Origin: PALSA-607 sp036501485
Lineage (GTDB): Bacteria; Actinomycetota; Actinomycetes; Acidothermales; Acidothermaceae
Length of the DNA: 64,000 nt
Reading direction: 5' to 3'
NCBI GenBank assembly: GCA_036501485.1
Contig: DASYAG010000016.1
Span: 1-64,000, forward strand
Shown: piece by piece, positions 9,603 through 19,215 of the stretch
Layout of the letters: every line of letters begins with the position of its first letter
Position numbering within the stretch: the first letter of the stretch is position 1
Program-made: the position numbers and the translations under genes
The notes under the pieces: model-generated
Told to the model about the DNA's origin: nothing
Database searches by the model: none
What the model saw: only the letters and a program-made list of their open reading frames with translations

Positions 9603-11057
9603 GTGTCCGCCACGCGATCAGTCCATTTGGTGACCCTCGGGTGCGCGCGCAACGATGTCGACTCCGAAGAGCTCGCGGCCAGCATGGCGGAGGCCGGCTG
9701 GCAGCTGACCGATGCAGCCCGTGCCGACGTCACCGTCGTGAACACCTGCGGCTTCGTCGAGGCAGCAAAGAAAGACTCCGTCGACGCGCTGTTGGCGGCG
9801 GCCGATGCGACGCCGAGCGGCAAGGTGGTCGCCGTCGGCTGCCTCGCCCAGCGCTACGGAGGCGAGCTTGCCGAAGCTCTCCCCGAAGCGGTGGTTCTGT
9901 CGTTCGACGACTACGCGACCATCGGTGACCGGCTCGACGACGTGCTGGCTGGCCGGCGGCTCGTTCCTCACCTGCCAACCGACCGCCGCACGCTGCTGCC
10001 GGTCAGTCCGGTCAGCCGACCGGCGAGGGTCGCCGATGTCGGGATTCCCGGGCACGCGGGCGGCCCTCGGGTGTTGCGACAGCGACTCGATGACGGCCCA
10101 GTTGCACCGCTGAAGCTTGCATCGGGCTGTGACCGGCGATGTTCGTTCTGCGCGATCCCGTCGTTCCGTGGCGCGTTCGTGTCGCGTCCGCCAGCGGAGA
10201 TCCTCGGCGAGGCACGGTGGCTGGCTGACCACGGCGTTCGCGAAATCGTCCTTGTCAGCGAGAACTCCACGTCGTACGGCAAGGATCTCGGCGATGTTCG
10301 GCTACTCGAACAGCTGCTGCCGCAGGTGGCCGCGGTCGATGGCATCGAGCGGGTGCGACTGACCTACCTGCAGCCAGCGGAGATGCGGCCGTCGCTCATC
10401 GAAACGCTGACGTCGACGCCCGGCGTCGTCCCCTATTTCGACCTCTCGTTCCAGCACGCGAGCGCGACGGTGTTGCGGCGGATGAAGCGCTTCGGTGATC
10501 CGGAACAGTTCCTCGATCTGTTGAGCCGCGTTCGTGCCCTTGCACCAGAAGCCGGCGTGCGGTCGAATGTCATCGTCGGTTTCCCCGGTGAGACCGACGC
10601 GGAGTTCGCCGAACTTGAAGACTTCCTGCTCGCCGCCCGTCTCGATGTCATCGGCGTGTTCGGTTACTCCGACGAGGACGGCACCGCGGCCGCCGACTTG
10701 CCCGACAAGGTCGATCCCGACGTGGTGGCCGACCGCGAGGCGCAGCTCGGCCGGATCGTCGAGCAGCTCATCAGCGAACGCGCCCAAGAACGCGTCGGGT
10801 CGATTGTCGACGTCCTTGTCGACCGCGTGATCGTCGTCGAAGACGACGCACCAACAATGCAGGGGCCAGACGCCGAGGGGCGCGCCGACCACCAGGCGCC
10901 AGAGGTCGACGGAACGACGCTCTTGCCAGGCGTTGTGGTCGCGCCCGGAACCATCGTCCGCGCCAGAGTGGTCGACTCCGTCGGAGCCGATCTGGTGGCC
11001 GCTCCGGTCGATACCGGGTTGCTTGTGTCGTCGCTCGTAGGCAGTCTGGCGACCTGA
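9603..11057 (+). CDS. rimO: Ribosomal protein uS12 methylthiotransferase RimO
   Basis: RimO adds a methylthio group to an aspartate of ribosomal protein S12. The 484-residue protein has three N-terminal cysteines for the auxiliary cluster (C14, C49, C80), the radical-SAM CxxxCxxC motif at C176, C180 and C183, and a C-terminal TRAM region. SGCDRRCSFCAIPSFRG distinguishes RimO from MiaB (miaB is separately present at 39.6 kb). The GTG at 9603 was chosen because it begins just before VHLVTLGCARND; a start at 9561 adds 14 unlikely residues. The stop overlaps the pgsA start (TGATG). Confidence 0.95.
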   Translation: MSATRSVHLVTLGCARNDVDSEELAASMAEAGWQLTDAARADVTVVNTCGFVEAAKKDSVDALLAAADATPSGKVVAVGCLAQRYGGELAEALPEAVVLSFDDYATIGDRLDDVLAGRRLVPHLPTDRRTLLPVSPVSRPARVADVGIPGHAGGPRVLRQRLDDGPVAPLKLASGCDRRCSFCAIPSFRGAFVSRPPAEILGEARWLADHGVREIVLVSENSTSYGKDLGDVRLLEQLLPQVAAVDGIERVRLTYLQPAEMRPSLIETLTSTPGVVPYFDLSFQHASATVLRRMKRFGDPEQFLDLLSRVRALAPEAGVRSNVIVGFPGETDAEFAELEDFLLAARLDVIGVFGYSDEDGTAAADLPDKVDPDVVADREAQLGRIVEQLISERAQERVGSIVDVLVDRVIVVEDDAPTMQGPDAEGRADHQAPEVDGTTLLPGVVVAPGTIVRARVVDSVGADLVAAPVDTGLLVSSLVGSLAT

Positions 11058-11713
11058 TGGCTGACATCACCGAGTCGTCGACGACGGCGATCCCGCAGGC
11101 GGGCGTGCGAAATTTGGCGAACGCGCTGACGGTGGCACGGCTGGTGATGGTCCCGATCTTCGTCGTGCTGTTGTTGAGCGCGCGCGGCGAGAGCGATGGC
11201 AGGCGACTCGCCGCGACTGCGGTGTTCGTCCTGGCCTCGCTCACCGACCGCTTCGACGGTGAGGTCGCGCGACGGCGTGGCACGGTCACCGACTTCGGCA
11301 AGATCGCCGATCCGATCGCCGACAAGGCGCTGACCGGCGCTGCGCTGATCAGCTTGTCGAGCATCGGCGATTTGCCGTGGTGGGTGACAGTCGTGATCCT
11401 CGCGCGCGAGATCGGCATCACGCTGTTGCGGTTCTGGGTCATCCGCCGTGGCGTGCTCGCGGCCAGTCGTGGCGGGAAGGTCAAGACCCTGCTGCAAGTG
11501 GTCGCGATCGGTCTTTACCTGTTGCCGCTCACCGGGCCCCTGGCCTCTATTCGCGCCTACCTGATGGGCGCCGCGGTGATCATCACGTTGGTGACCGGCG
11601 TCGACTACGTCGCACGCGCGATCCGGTTGCGTCGCGCTACCTCGAGCCGCGCAACGAGCGCCGCGGGAGACGACCTGCTCGGTACCCGCGCGACACCCGG
11701 CACGCATCAGTAG
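11057..11713 (+). CDS. pgsA: CDP-alcohol phosphatidyltransferase, PgsA type
   Basis: This integral membrane enzyme probably makes phosphatidylglycerol phosphate from CDP-diacylglycerol and glycerol 3-phosphate. The complete CDP-alcohol phosphotransferase signature DxxDGxxAR-x8-GxxxDxxxD is visible (TDRFDGEVARRRG, then DFGKIADPIAD). Several hydrophobic helices follow. The 218-residue protein starts at ATG 11057, overlapping the rimO stop, so translation is coupled. The pgsA-cinA-clgR neighbourhood matches pgsA3 and clgR of mycobacteria. Other CDP-alcohol acceptors are possible. Confidence 0.93.
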   Translation: MADITESSTTAIPQAGVRNLANALTVARLVMVPIFVVLLLSARGESDGRRLAATAVFVLASLTDRFDGEVARRRGTVTDFGKIADPIADKALTGAALISLSSIGDLPWWVTVVILAREIGITLLRFWVIRRGVLAASRGGKVKTLLQVVAIGLYLLPLTGPLASIRAYLMGAAVIITLVTGVDYVARAIRLRRATSSRATSAAGDDLLGTRATPGTHQ

Positions 11714-11735
11714 CGCGCGTGAAGGCGACCCACCC

Positions 11736-13004
11736 GTGAAGGCAGAGATTGTCGCGATCGGCACCGAACTGCTGCTGGGCGACATCGTCAACGGGAACGC
11801 GGCGTGGCTCGGCCGTGAACTCGCCGACATCGGCATCGATGTCGACCTCACGACGGCAGTCGGCGACAACATCGGCCGCATCAGCGCCGCCGTTGGGCGT
11901 GCGTGCGAACGGGCCGATGTTGTCGTGCTCACCGGCGGTCTCGGACCGACACAGGACGACCTGACCCGCGAGGCGCTGGCCGAACTGGCCGGCCTCCCTC
12001 TCGTTCGTGACCCGCAGCTCGAGGCGGCGCTACGTTCGCGGTACGTCGAATCGGGACGCATCGACTTCCCCGAGAACAACCTGCGAATGACCGATCGGCC
12101 AGAAGGTGCGTCGGCGTTGCCGAATCCGGCCGGCACCGCGCCCGGTCTGCGCATGACGATCGGCTCCCGCAACGCGACTGTGTACGCGCTGCCCGGGGTG
12201 CCGCAGGAAATGCGGGAGATCTTCACGACATGGATGCGCGCCGAACTCGCCGAACGTGCAGGGCCCGGAACGATTCTGTTGTCGCGCCGGCTGCACACCG
12301 TCGGTGTCTGGGAGTCGCAGGTTTCGCAGGCGCTCGCTGAAATCGATGCAGCACTCGCGGTCGCCGCGAACCCGACGATCGCCTACCTCGCATCGCAAGG
12401 ACAAACGCTGGTGCGCATGACAGCGAAGGCGCGTACCCAGACGGCCGCGCGCGGGTTGATTGCCGACGTCGAGGCGCAGGTGCGCGCAGCACTGGGCGAT
12501 GTGATCTACGGAGTGGACGACGACACGCTGGAGTCCGTTGTTCACGAGCTCTTGTTGACTGCTGGCGCGACTGTGGCGACGGCAGAGTCACTGACCGGCG
12601 GGTTGCTGGGCGCGGCACTCAGTTCGACGCCTGGAGCATCGGCGACCTATCGCGGCGGCGCGGTGCTGTACGCGACGGAGACGAAGTCGGCGGTGATCGA
12701 CGTCCCTGCTGCATTGCTTGCCGAACGAGGACCGGTCGACCCCGACGTTGCCGTGGCCATGGCGGACGGCGCCCGGCGCGCCTTTGACGCGAGCTATGGG
12801 CTGTCGACGACGGGTGTCGCAGGCCCGACAGAACAAGACGGCAAGCCGGTGGGAACGGTCTACATCGCGCTCGTCGGCCCTGGCGATCTTCACCTGGTGC
12901 GCGAACTGCGGCTGGCCGGCGGGCGCGACCGGGTACGTCAGGGGAGTGTCCTGACCGCGCTCGACGTGCTTCGCCGCCAGCTCTCCGGGCTGCCCCAGCG
13001 CTGA
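11736..13004 (+). CDS. cinA: CinA family protein (competence/damage-inducible protein A; NMN amidohydrolase domain)
   Basis: Two domains are seen: an N-terminal MoCF-type domain (VAIGTELLLGDIVNGNAAWLG and LTGGLGPTQDDLTREALAE) and a C-terminal CinA/PncC domain (ATAESLTGGLLGAAL, TGVAGPTEQDGKPVGTVYIA). Full-length CinA proteins combine ADP-ribose pyrophosphatase and nicotinamide mononucleotide deamidase activities in NAD recycling. The length of 422 residues is typical. The start is GTG 11736, 22 bases after pgsA. A perfect 8-base hairpin spans the stop codon. Confidence 0.94.
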   Translation: MKAEIVAIGTELLLGDIVNGNAAWLGRELADIGIDVDLTTAVGDNIGRISAAVGRACERADVVVLTGGLGPTQDDLTREALAELAGLPLVRDPQLEAALRSRYVESGRIDFPENNLRMTDRPEGASALPNPAGTAPGLRMTIGSRNATVYALPGVPQEMREIFTTWMRAELAERAGPGTILLSRRLHTVGVWESQVSQALAEIDAALAVAANPTIAYLASQGQTLVRMTAKARTQTAARGLIADVEAQVRAALGDVIYGVDDDTLESVVHELLLTAGATVATAESLTGGLLGAALSSTPGASATYRGGAVLYATETKSAVIDVPAALLAERGPVDPDVAVAMADGARRAFDASYGLSTTGVAGPTEQDGKPVGTVYIALVGPGDLHLVRELRLAGGRDRVRQGSVLTALDVLRRQLSGLPQR

Positions 13005-13012
13005 CAGCCCGG
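12985..13012 (+). terminator. Hairpin over the cinA stop codon
   Basis: CCGGGCTG (12985-12992) and CAGCCCGG (13005-13012) form a perfect 8-base stem with a 12-base loop that includes the cinA TGA. There is no T-tract, as is common for GC-rich actinobacterial terminators. Confidence 0.5.
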
Positions 13013-13221
13013 GCTCATTGGTGCCGGTCCGGACCTGGAAGAGTTGGCGTGCTTACACTGTTACTACACATGCACGACACATGAATGGGGATCGGGAGTC
13101 AAGATCAGTCGAGTTGCGCATCCGGCATGCCGATGACACGAGGTACGGTAACTCTCACGGTTTCTTGCACCGCCCCACACAAGGAACGACAGCACGCGGG
13201 ACGAAAGGCGAGGAGGGCACG

Positions 13222-13566
13222 ATGATTCTGCTGCGCAGACTGCTCGGCGATGCGTTGCGCCAACAGCGCCTTGCGCAGGAGCGCACCCTGCGTGATGTGT
13301 CCGCAGGCGCTCGGGTCTCCCTTGGTTACTTGTCCGAGGTCGAGCGCGGCCAGAAGGAAGCCTCTTCCGAACTGCTCTCGTCGATCTGCGATGCACTTGG
13401 CGTCCAGCTCTCGACGGTGTTACGCGAAGTCAGCGACGAACTCCACGTACTTGAGTCCGCTGGCAACGACCCTGCCGTCGTCCCGATGTCAGGCGTAAGT
13501 CACGGCGCCACGGTTGCCCACGCAACTGCCGGGCACGCCAACCACCAGGTCGTCGCGGCCGCCTGA
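13222..13566 (+). CDS. clgR: ClgR-like helix-turn-helix transcriptional regulator
   Basis: A 114-residue Xre-family regulator with the helix-turn-helix at about residues 18-62 (RTLRDVSAGARVSLGYLSEV, then GQKEASSELLSSICDALGV). It follows cinA as clgR does in mycobacteria and streptomycetes, where ClgR activates clp protease genes under stress and is itself a Clp substrate. The ATG at 13222 follows GAGGAGGG and removes an implausible long N-terminal extension. The C-terminal AA tail (VVAAA) is compatible with ClpP-dependent turnover, as described for ClgR; that part is inference. Confidence 0.88.
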   Translation: MILLRRLLGDALRQQRLAQERTLRDVSAGARVSLGYLSEVERGQKEASSELLSSICDALGVQLSTVLREVSDELHVLESAGNDPAVVPMSGVSHGATVAHATAGHANHQVVAAA

Positions 13567-13624
13567 TCCGCCGCGGGCGATCTGCGCGGAGCCGGCCGCA
13601 CCGGGTATCGTCGGCGCTGCAACT

Positions 13625-13825
13625 GGTTCGTGCCGCCCAGCCAGGTCGGCCGTCGTAAGAGGGAACCCGGTGAAAGACCGGGACTGCCCCGCAGCGGTGA
13701 GTGGGAACGAAAGCCGATAACTAAGCACTAGGCCTGAACAGCCTGGGAAGCGTCGGCAAGTAGATGGTGCAAGGGTCGCTCCGCGACCTTGGGCCGCGCC
13801 CGCGAGTCCGAAGACCTGCCAGTGC
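13625..13825 (+). promoter_or_regulatory. Cobalamin riboswitch upstream of metE
   Basis: The conserved core is present in order: AAGAGGGAACCCGGTGAAA, the GCCCCGCAGCGGTGAGTGGGA segment begins near 13686, and the B12 box AGTCCGAAGACCTGCCA is at 13805-13821. This is a class I cobalamin (adenosylcobalamin or related) aptamer. About 140 bases of expression platform follow before metE, ending in GAGGAGAGAGCG at the ribosome site. Expected action, from known cases, is repression of metE when B12 is available. Confidence 0.93.
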
Positions 13826-13967
13826 GCCGCATGCACCGCGTGTGGCGGTCCGCAGCCCCGTGGGAGGGCCAGGACGACGGCCAGCGTCCGTTCACGGGCG
13901 ACGTCTGGCCTCGTGTCTGCTTTCTCGCGTCTGCTCGGACCTCAGGTCGAGCTCCGAGGAGAGAGCG

Positions 13968-16292
13968 ATGACAGCGCCAGATCCCACCACGCTAAGCACT
14001 GTGCTCGGCTGCCCGCGCATCGGGCCAAATCGCGAACTCAAGAAGGCAACCGAGGCGTATTGGTCCGGCGAGATCGATGCGGCCGCACTGCTCGCGGCAG
14101 GTGCCGCGATCAGGCAGCAGAACTGGACGACGCTGCAGTCGGCGGGCATCGATCAGCTGCCCTGCAACGACTTTTCGTTCTATGACCACATGCTCGACAC
14201 GTTGATGATGCTCGGCGCGATTCCGGATCGTCACGACGACCGCGACGTCGCTGCTGACAGCGACGACGCGACGTTGCGACGCTATTTCGCGATGGCCCGC
14301 GGGTCGGATGCGGCGGCACCACTTGAGATGACGAAGTGGTTCAACACGAACTACCACTATTTGGTGCCTGAGTTGAGTCCAGCTACCAAGTTTCAACTCG
14401 ACGCGCGCAAGCCGCTGGGCGAGCTTGCGGAGGCGCTCGCGCTCGGTGTTGACGCGCGGCCTGTGGTCGTCGGACCCATCACGTTTCTCTTGCTCAGCAA
14501 GCCCACCGCCGACGCGCCGAAAGGCTTTGCCCCACTCGATCTGCTCGATGAAATCTTGCCCCTTTACGAGACGCTGCTCCGGCAGTTGCGCGATGCCGGT
14601 GCGGCCTGGGTGCAACTCGACGAGCCCGCATTGGTCACCGACCAGTCGAGCGAGGTGCTCGACGCGACTCGTCGGGCATACCAGCGGCTTGGTGAGGTCG
14701 TTCATCGTCCGAAGTTGCTTGTGGCGAGCTATTTCGACGTGTTGGGCGACGCGCTGCCGGTGTTGCGCGGCACCCCAATCGACGGGCTCGCGCTCGACTT
14801 CACCGGCCCGGCGGCGTCGAACATCGAACTATTGGCCGCAGCCGGCGGCCTTCCCGGCAAGCGCCTTGTCGCCGGCGTCGTTAATGGCCGCAACGTGTGG
14901 ATCAACGACCTGCAGGCGTCGCTGTCGACGCTCGGCGCGTTGCTCGGGCTGGTGGGCGAGGTTGTCGTCGCGCCGTCGTCGTCGCTGTTGCACGTCCCGA
15001 TCGATATTTCGGGGGAGCGCGACCTCGATCCGCAGATCCGCCGGTGGCTTGCGTTCGCACGCCAGAAAGTGACGGAGACGGTCACGCTTGCCCGCGGGCT
15101 CGGGGGCAGCGCGAGCGCGATTGCCGGTTTCATCGAAGCGAACCGTGCTGACCTCGCGTCACGTGCCTCGTCACCAATTACGCGTGATCCTGCAGTGCGT
15201 AGCCGAATGGAGTCGGTGACCGCCGACGATGCTCGACGTCAAGACCCCTATGACGTTCGCTCGAAGGTGCAGGCGGAACGGCTCAGGCTGCCGCTGCTGC
15301 CGACCACGACGATCGGTTCGTTTCCGCAGACGCGATCGTTGCGACAGGCACGCGCCGCGCTGCGTCAGGGGCGGCTTACGACCCAGGCGTACGAGGAGCA
15401 GATGCGCGACGAGGTGCGTCACGTGATCGCACTGCAAGAAGAACTCGACATCGACGTGCTCGTGCATGGTGAACCCGAACGCAATGACATGGTCCAGTAC
15501 TTCGCCGAGCAACTCATCGGCGTGCTCTCGACGCGTAGTGGGTGGGTGCAGTCGTACGGGACCAGATACGTTCGACCACCGATCATCGCCGGTGATATTT
15601 CGCGCCCATCGCCGATGACCGTCGAATGGTTCACGTTTGCTCAAAGCCTCACGGAGCGACCGGTCAAGGGCATGCTGACGGGTCCGGTGACGATGCTCTG
15701 CTGGTCGTTTGTGCGCGAGGACCAGCCATGGGCACAAACTGCCCAACAGATGGCGCTCGCGTTGCGTGACGAAACGCTCGACCTCGAGGCAGCTGGTGCG
15801 GCGGTCATTCAGGTCGACGAGCCTGCGCTGCGCGAAGGGCTGCCGCTGCGACGGGCCGCGTGGGCGGCCTACCTCGAGTCGGCGATCGAGGCGTTCCGGC
15901 TGACCGCCGGAGGGGTGCGCAGCGAGACACAGATTCACACGCATATGTGCTACGCAGAGTTCGGCTCGGTTCTCGATGCGATCATCGCGCTCGACGCAGA
16001 CGTAATCAGCCTCGAGGCGGCCCGGTCGGCAATGGCGATCGTCGGCGAGTTGGCAGAGGTTGGTTACCCGGCGGCGGTCGGTCCTGGGGTGTACGACATC
16101 CACTCGCCGCGGATTCCCGATGCGGCCGAGATCGAGGAGTTGCTCAGCCTCGCTGTGGCGCAGCTGCCACCTGAGCGGCTGTGGGTGAACCCGGATTGTG
16201 GCCTCAAGACGCGCGGTGAGGCAGAAGTCGTCGAGTCACTGCGCAACCTCGTCAGCGCTGCGACACGCCGACGACACGCACACAACATCTAG
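13968..16292 (+). CDS. metE: Cobalamin-independent methionine synthase
   Basis: MetE methylates homocysteine using 5-methyltetrahydrofolate polyglutamate without B12. The 774-residue length fits. The N-terminal start is recognisable (LGCPRIGPNRELKKATEAYW), and zinc/homocysteine ligands are seen at His659 and Cys661 (THMCYAEF) and Cys744 (NPDCGLKTR). The ATG at 13968 has GAGGAGAG in front; longer frames read into the riboswitch and are rejected. The upstream cobalamin riboswitch implies that a B12-dependent MetH is encoded elsewhere and is preferred when B12 is present. Confidence 0.97.
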   Translation: MTAPDPTTLSTVLGCPRIGPNRELKKATEAYWSGEIDAAALLAAGAAIRQQNWTTLQSAGIDQLPCNDFSFYDHMLDTLMMLGAIPDRHDDRDVAADSDDATLRRYFAMARGSDAAAPLEMTKWFNTNYHYLVPELSPATKFQLDARKPLGELAEALALGVDARPVVVGPITFLLLSKPTADAPKGFAPLDLLDEILPLYETLLRQLRDAGAAWVQLDEPALVTDQSSEVLDATRRAYQRLGEVVHRPKLLVASYFDVLGDALPVLRGTPIDGLALDFTGPAASNIELLAAAGGLPGKRLVAGVVNGRNVWINDLQASLSTLGALLGLVGEVVVAPSSSLLHVPIDISGERDLDPQIRRWLAFARQKVTETVTLARGLGGSASAIAGFIEANRADLASRASSPITRDPAVRSRMESVTADDARRQDPYDVRSKVQAERLRLPLLPTTTIGSFPQTRSLRQARAALRQGRLTTQAYEEQMRDEVRHVIALQEELDIDVLVHGEPERNDMVQYFAEQLIGVLSTRSGWVQSYGTRYVRPPIIAGDISRPSPMTVEWFTFAQSLTERPVKGMLTGPVTMLCWSFVREDQPWAQTAQQMALALRDETLDLEAAGAAVIQVDEPALREGLPLRRAAWAAYLESAIEAFRLTAGGVRSETQIHTHMCYAEFGSVLDAIIALDADVISLEAARSAMAIVGELAEVGYPAAVGPGVYDIHSPRIPDAAEIEELLSLAVAQLPPERLWVNPDCGLKTRGEAEVVESLRNLVSAATRRRHAHNI

Positions 16293-16336
16293 CTACCAGT
16301 TTTTGTCCGACCCCCCAGATATGGTGCGGAACGCAG

Positions 16337-16556
16337 CTGGTTCGCTCGGCCATCCAGGCCGAGCGTCGCAAGAGGGAACCTGGTGAAAGTCCAGGACTGC
16401 CCCGCAGCGGTAAGTGGGAACGACCGCCGTCACACGCACTGGAACGCACTGGTTGCACGAGCTAAAGGCCACCAGGGCTCTGGGAAGCGACGGCCAGTAG
16501 GTGGCACCGACTCGAGCCGGTGTCGCGCCCACGAGTCCGAAGACCTGCCAGCGCAC
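16337..16556 (+). promoter_or_regulatory. Cobalamin riboswitch upstream of nrdAB
   Basis: A second full cobalamin aptamer: AAGAGGGAACCTGGTGAAAG, then CTGCCCCGCAGCGGTAAGTG near 16398, and a B12 box AGTCCGAAGACCTGCCA at 16534-16550. The B12 box is identical to that of the metE riboswitch. The region ahead of nrdA ends in CGAGGAGAGAGC, nearly the same ribosome-site context as metE. In Streptomyces a B12 riboswitch is known to repress the class I nrdABS operon; the same logic is inferred here. Confidence 0.93.
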
Positions 16557-16721
16557 CGCGCGCTTTCGCGCGCGGTGGTCTAAGGCTCCGCGGGTGGGCC
16601 GAGGGACATCTGGGCACGGCCGGTGTACCGGCCGCGGCGGCAATCGTGCCGCGCTGCTCAGCCCCTCGGCGTCCCCGCGGGTTCTTAGACCTTTCGGATT
16701 CGGACTCGCGAGGAGAGAGCC

Positions 16722-19204
16722 GTGACGGTCACTGACCTGTCGCACGACAACAACGACATCGCTACGAATGACATCACCGTGTCAACCGAAACACCCACCA
16801 TCGAGCCACCGACCGACCCGCACGGCGCGCGGCGGGTGCAGATGCAGGTACGCAAGCGCAACGGCGATCTCGAACCGGTCGACGTCAACAAGATCGTGCG
16901 CGCCGTCGAGCGCTGCGCCGACGGGTTGCAGGACGTCGATCCGCTGCGAGTCGCGACGAAGACCATCAGCGGCCTGTACGACGGCGCGACGACCGCCGAG
17001 CTTGACCGACTTTCGATTCAGACCGCGGCCGAGCTGGTCGCCGAGGAGCCCGAGTACTCGCGGCTGGCGGCTCGATTGCTGGCTGCCTACATCGACAAGG
17101 AAGTCCGCGGCCAGGGCGTGGCGTCGTTCAGCCAATCGGTCGCGCTCGGTCACCGAGCCGGCCTGATCGGCGACGCCACTGCGGCCTTCGTCGAGCAGAA
17201 CGCGCGCAAGCTCGATGACGCTATTCGCTCGATCAACGACCGGCGCTTCGAGTACTTCGGGTTACGGACGGTCTACGACCGCTACCTGCTCCGCCACCCA
17301 CAGCTGCGGACCGTCATCGAGACGCCGCAGTACTGGCTGTTGCGCGTCGCTTGCGGGCTTTCGCGCACGCCGTCGGAGGCCATCGGGTTCTACGAGCTGA
17401 TGGCGTCCCTGGCCTACCTGCCGAGCTCGCCGACGCTCTTCAACTCCGGCACGGCTCACACCCAGATGAGTTCGTGCTACCTCGTCGATTCACCTCTTGA
17501 CCAGCTGGAGTCGATTTACGCGCGCTACGCGCAGGTCGCCCAGCTATCGAAATTCGCTGGTGGCATTGGGATTTCTTGGTCTCGCGTGCGCGGGCGTGGT
17601 GCCTTGATCCGTGGCACGAACGGTCACTCCAACGGAATCGTGCCGTGGCTGCGGACCCTCGACTCGTCAGTGGCTGCAGTGAATCAAGGTGGACGACGCA
17701 AGGGCGCCGCCTGTGTCTACCTCGAGACTTGGCACCCAGACATCGAGGAGTTTCTCGAGTTGCGCGACAACACCGGCGAGGACGCTCGACGTGCGCACAA
17801 CCTGAACATCGCGAACTGGATCCCCGACGAGTTCATGCGTCGCGTCGAGGCCGACGAGATGTGGTCGTTGATCGATCCCGACCAGGTGCCGTCGCTACCA
17901 GATCTTTGGGGCTCGGATTTCGAGCGCGTCTACCGGCAGGCCGAGGCAGACGGGCTGGTCGTCCGCCAGGTCAAGGCACGCGATTTGTACAGCAAGATGA
18001 TGCGCACGCTTGCCCAGACCGGCAACGGTTGGATGACGTTCAAGGACGCTTCCAACCGCACGTCGAACCAAACTGCAGTTGCATCGAACGTCGTGCACTT
18101 GTCGAACCTGTGCACCGAGATCATCGAGGTCAGTAACGACGGTGAAACGGCCGTGTGCAACCTTGGTTCGATCAACCTCGGGGCGCACTTGGTTCACGAC
18201 GGTTCTGGGGTTGCGACCGGCATCGACTGGCCGAAGCTTCGGGCAACCGCGCGTACTGCGGTGAAGTTCCTCGATCGGGTCATCGACATCAACTACTACC
18301 CGAGCACCCAGGCAGCGGCGAGCAATCCGCGGTGGCGTCCGGTCGGCTTGGGCGTGATGGGCCTGCAAGACGTCTTTTCGCTCTGCGGTTGCCTTTCGAC
18401 TCGGCGCAGGCGATGGCGCTGTCGACGCAGCTGGCTGAGGAGATCTACCTCACGTCGCTGGAAGCATCGTGCGAGCTCGCGGTCGACGCTGGGCCGCACC
18501 CCGCGTATGCCGAGACTCGCGCGGCGCTGGGACAGTTGCAGCCAGACCTGTGGGGCGTTCAAGTCACTCAGGTTGACCGTTGGCTGGCGCTGCGATCACG
18601 CGTTTCGGAGTTCGGGCTGCGTAACTCGTTGCTCATTGCGATCGCTCCGACCGCCACAATCGCGTCGATCGCCGGCTGCTATGAGTGCATCGAGCCGCAG
18701 GTGTCGAACGTGTTCAAGCGCGAGACGCTGTCGGGTGAGTTCATGCAGGTGAACGCGGCGTTGGTGCGGGAGCTGAAGGTGCATGGCAGCTGGACGCCCG
18801 AAGTACGCAACCAGATTAAGCGCGACGACGGTTCGATCGCGGGCGTCGCCGCGGTGCCGGCGGATGTTCGGGAGCTCTTCCGGACGGCGTGGGAGTTGCC
18901 GCAGCGATCGCTCATCGAGCTCGCGGCGGCCCGGGCTCCGTACGTTGACCAGAGCCAATCGCTGAACCTGTTCTTGGCATCACCGACGATCGGGAAGCTG
19001 TCGTCGATGTACCTGCACGCCTGGAAGTCGGGGTTGAAGACGACCTACTACTTGCGGTCGCGGCCAGCGACCCGCATTCAGCAGGCGACCGTTGCCGCCG
19101 TGGCAGTAGAAGCGGTGCCTGAGCAGCCCGTTGTCGAGCTTCCGGACGCCGCCGCCCTCGCTTGCTCCCTAGAGAACCCCGACAGCTGCGAAGCCTGTCA
19201 GTGA
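16722..19204 (+). CDS. nrdA: Class I ribonucleotide reductase large subunit, with apparent frameshift
   Basis: NrdA reduces ribonucleoside diphosphates to deoxy forms together with NrdB. The N-terminus has an ATP-cone (MQVRKRNGDLEPVDVNKIV). Catalytic cysteines are Cys252 (SSCYLVDS), Cys464 (NLCTEI) and Cys479 (AVCNLGSINLG), and the C-terminus carries the redox pair in SCEACQ. The gene is in two frames: the first part reads up to GLQDVF, and the rest (ALRLPFDSAQ onward) lies in the -1 frame. The break is at the run TTTT (18375-18378), where five T are expected to keep GLQDVFFALRLP. Joined, the protein would be about 827 residues. A true inactivating mutation, a homopolymer sequencing error, or -1 slippage are all possible. 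GTG start; ribosome site GAGGAGAG. Confidence 0.88.
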
Positions 19205-19215
19205 AGGAAACAATC

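Noticed and set aside
10664..12298. A 544-residue open frame on the minus strand
   Set aside because: It lies opposite rimO, pgsA and cinA, whose proteins are well conserved. Its composition (Arg/Ser/Thr-rich, no domain) is that of an antisense frame in GC-rich DNA.
13020..13221. ClgR autoregulatory site upstream of clgR
   Set aside because: No clear TTCGC-N-GCGAA type palindrome could be identified by eye.
18372..18380. Programmed -1 frameshift in nrdA
   Set aside because: GTCTTTTC is not a standard X XXY YYZ slippery heptamer, and no stem-loop of note follows. It is kept only as an alternative to mutation or sequence error.
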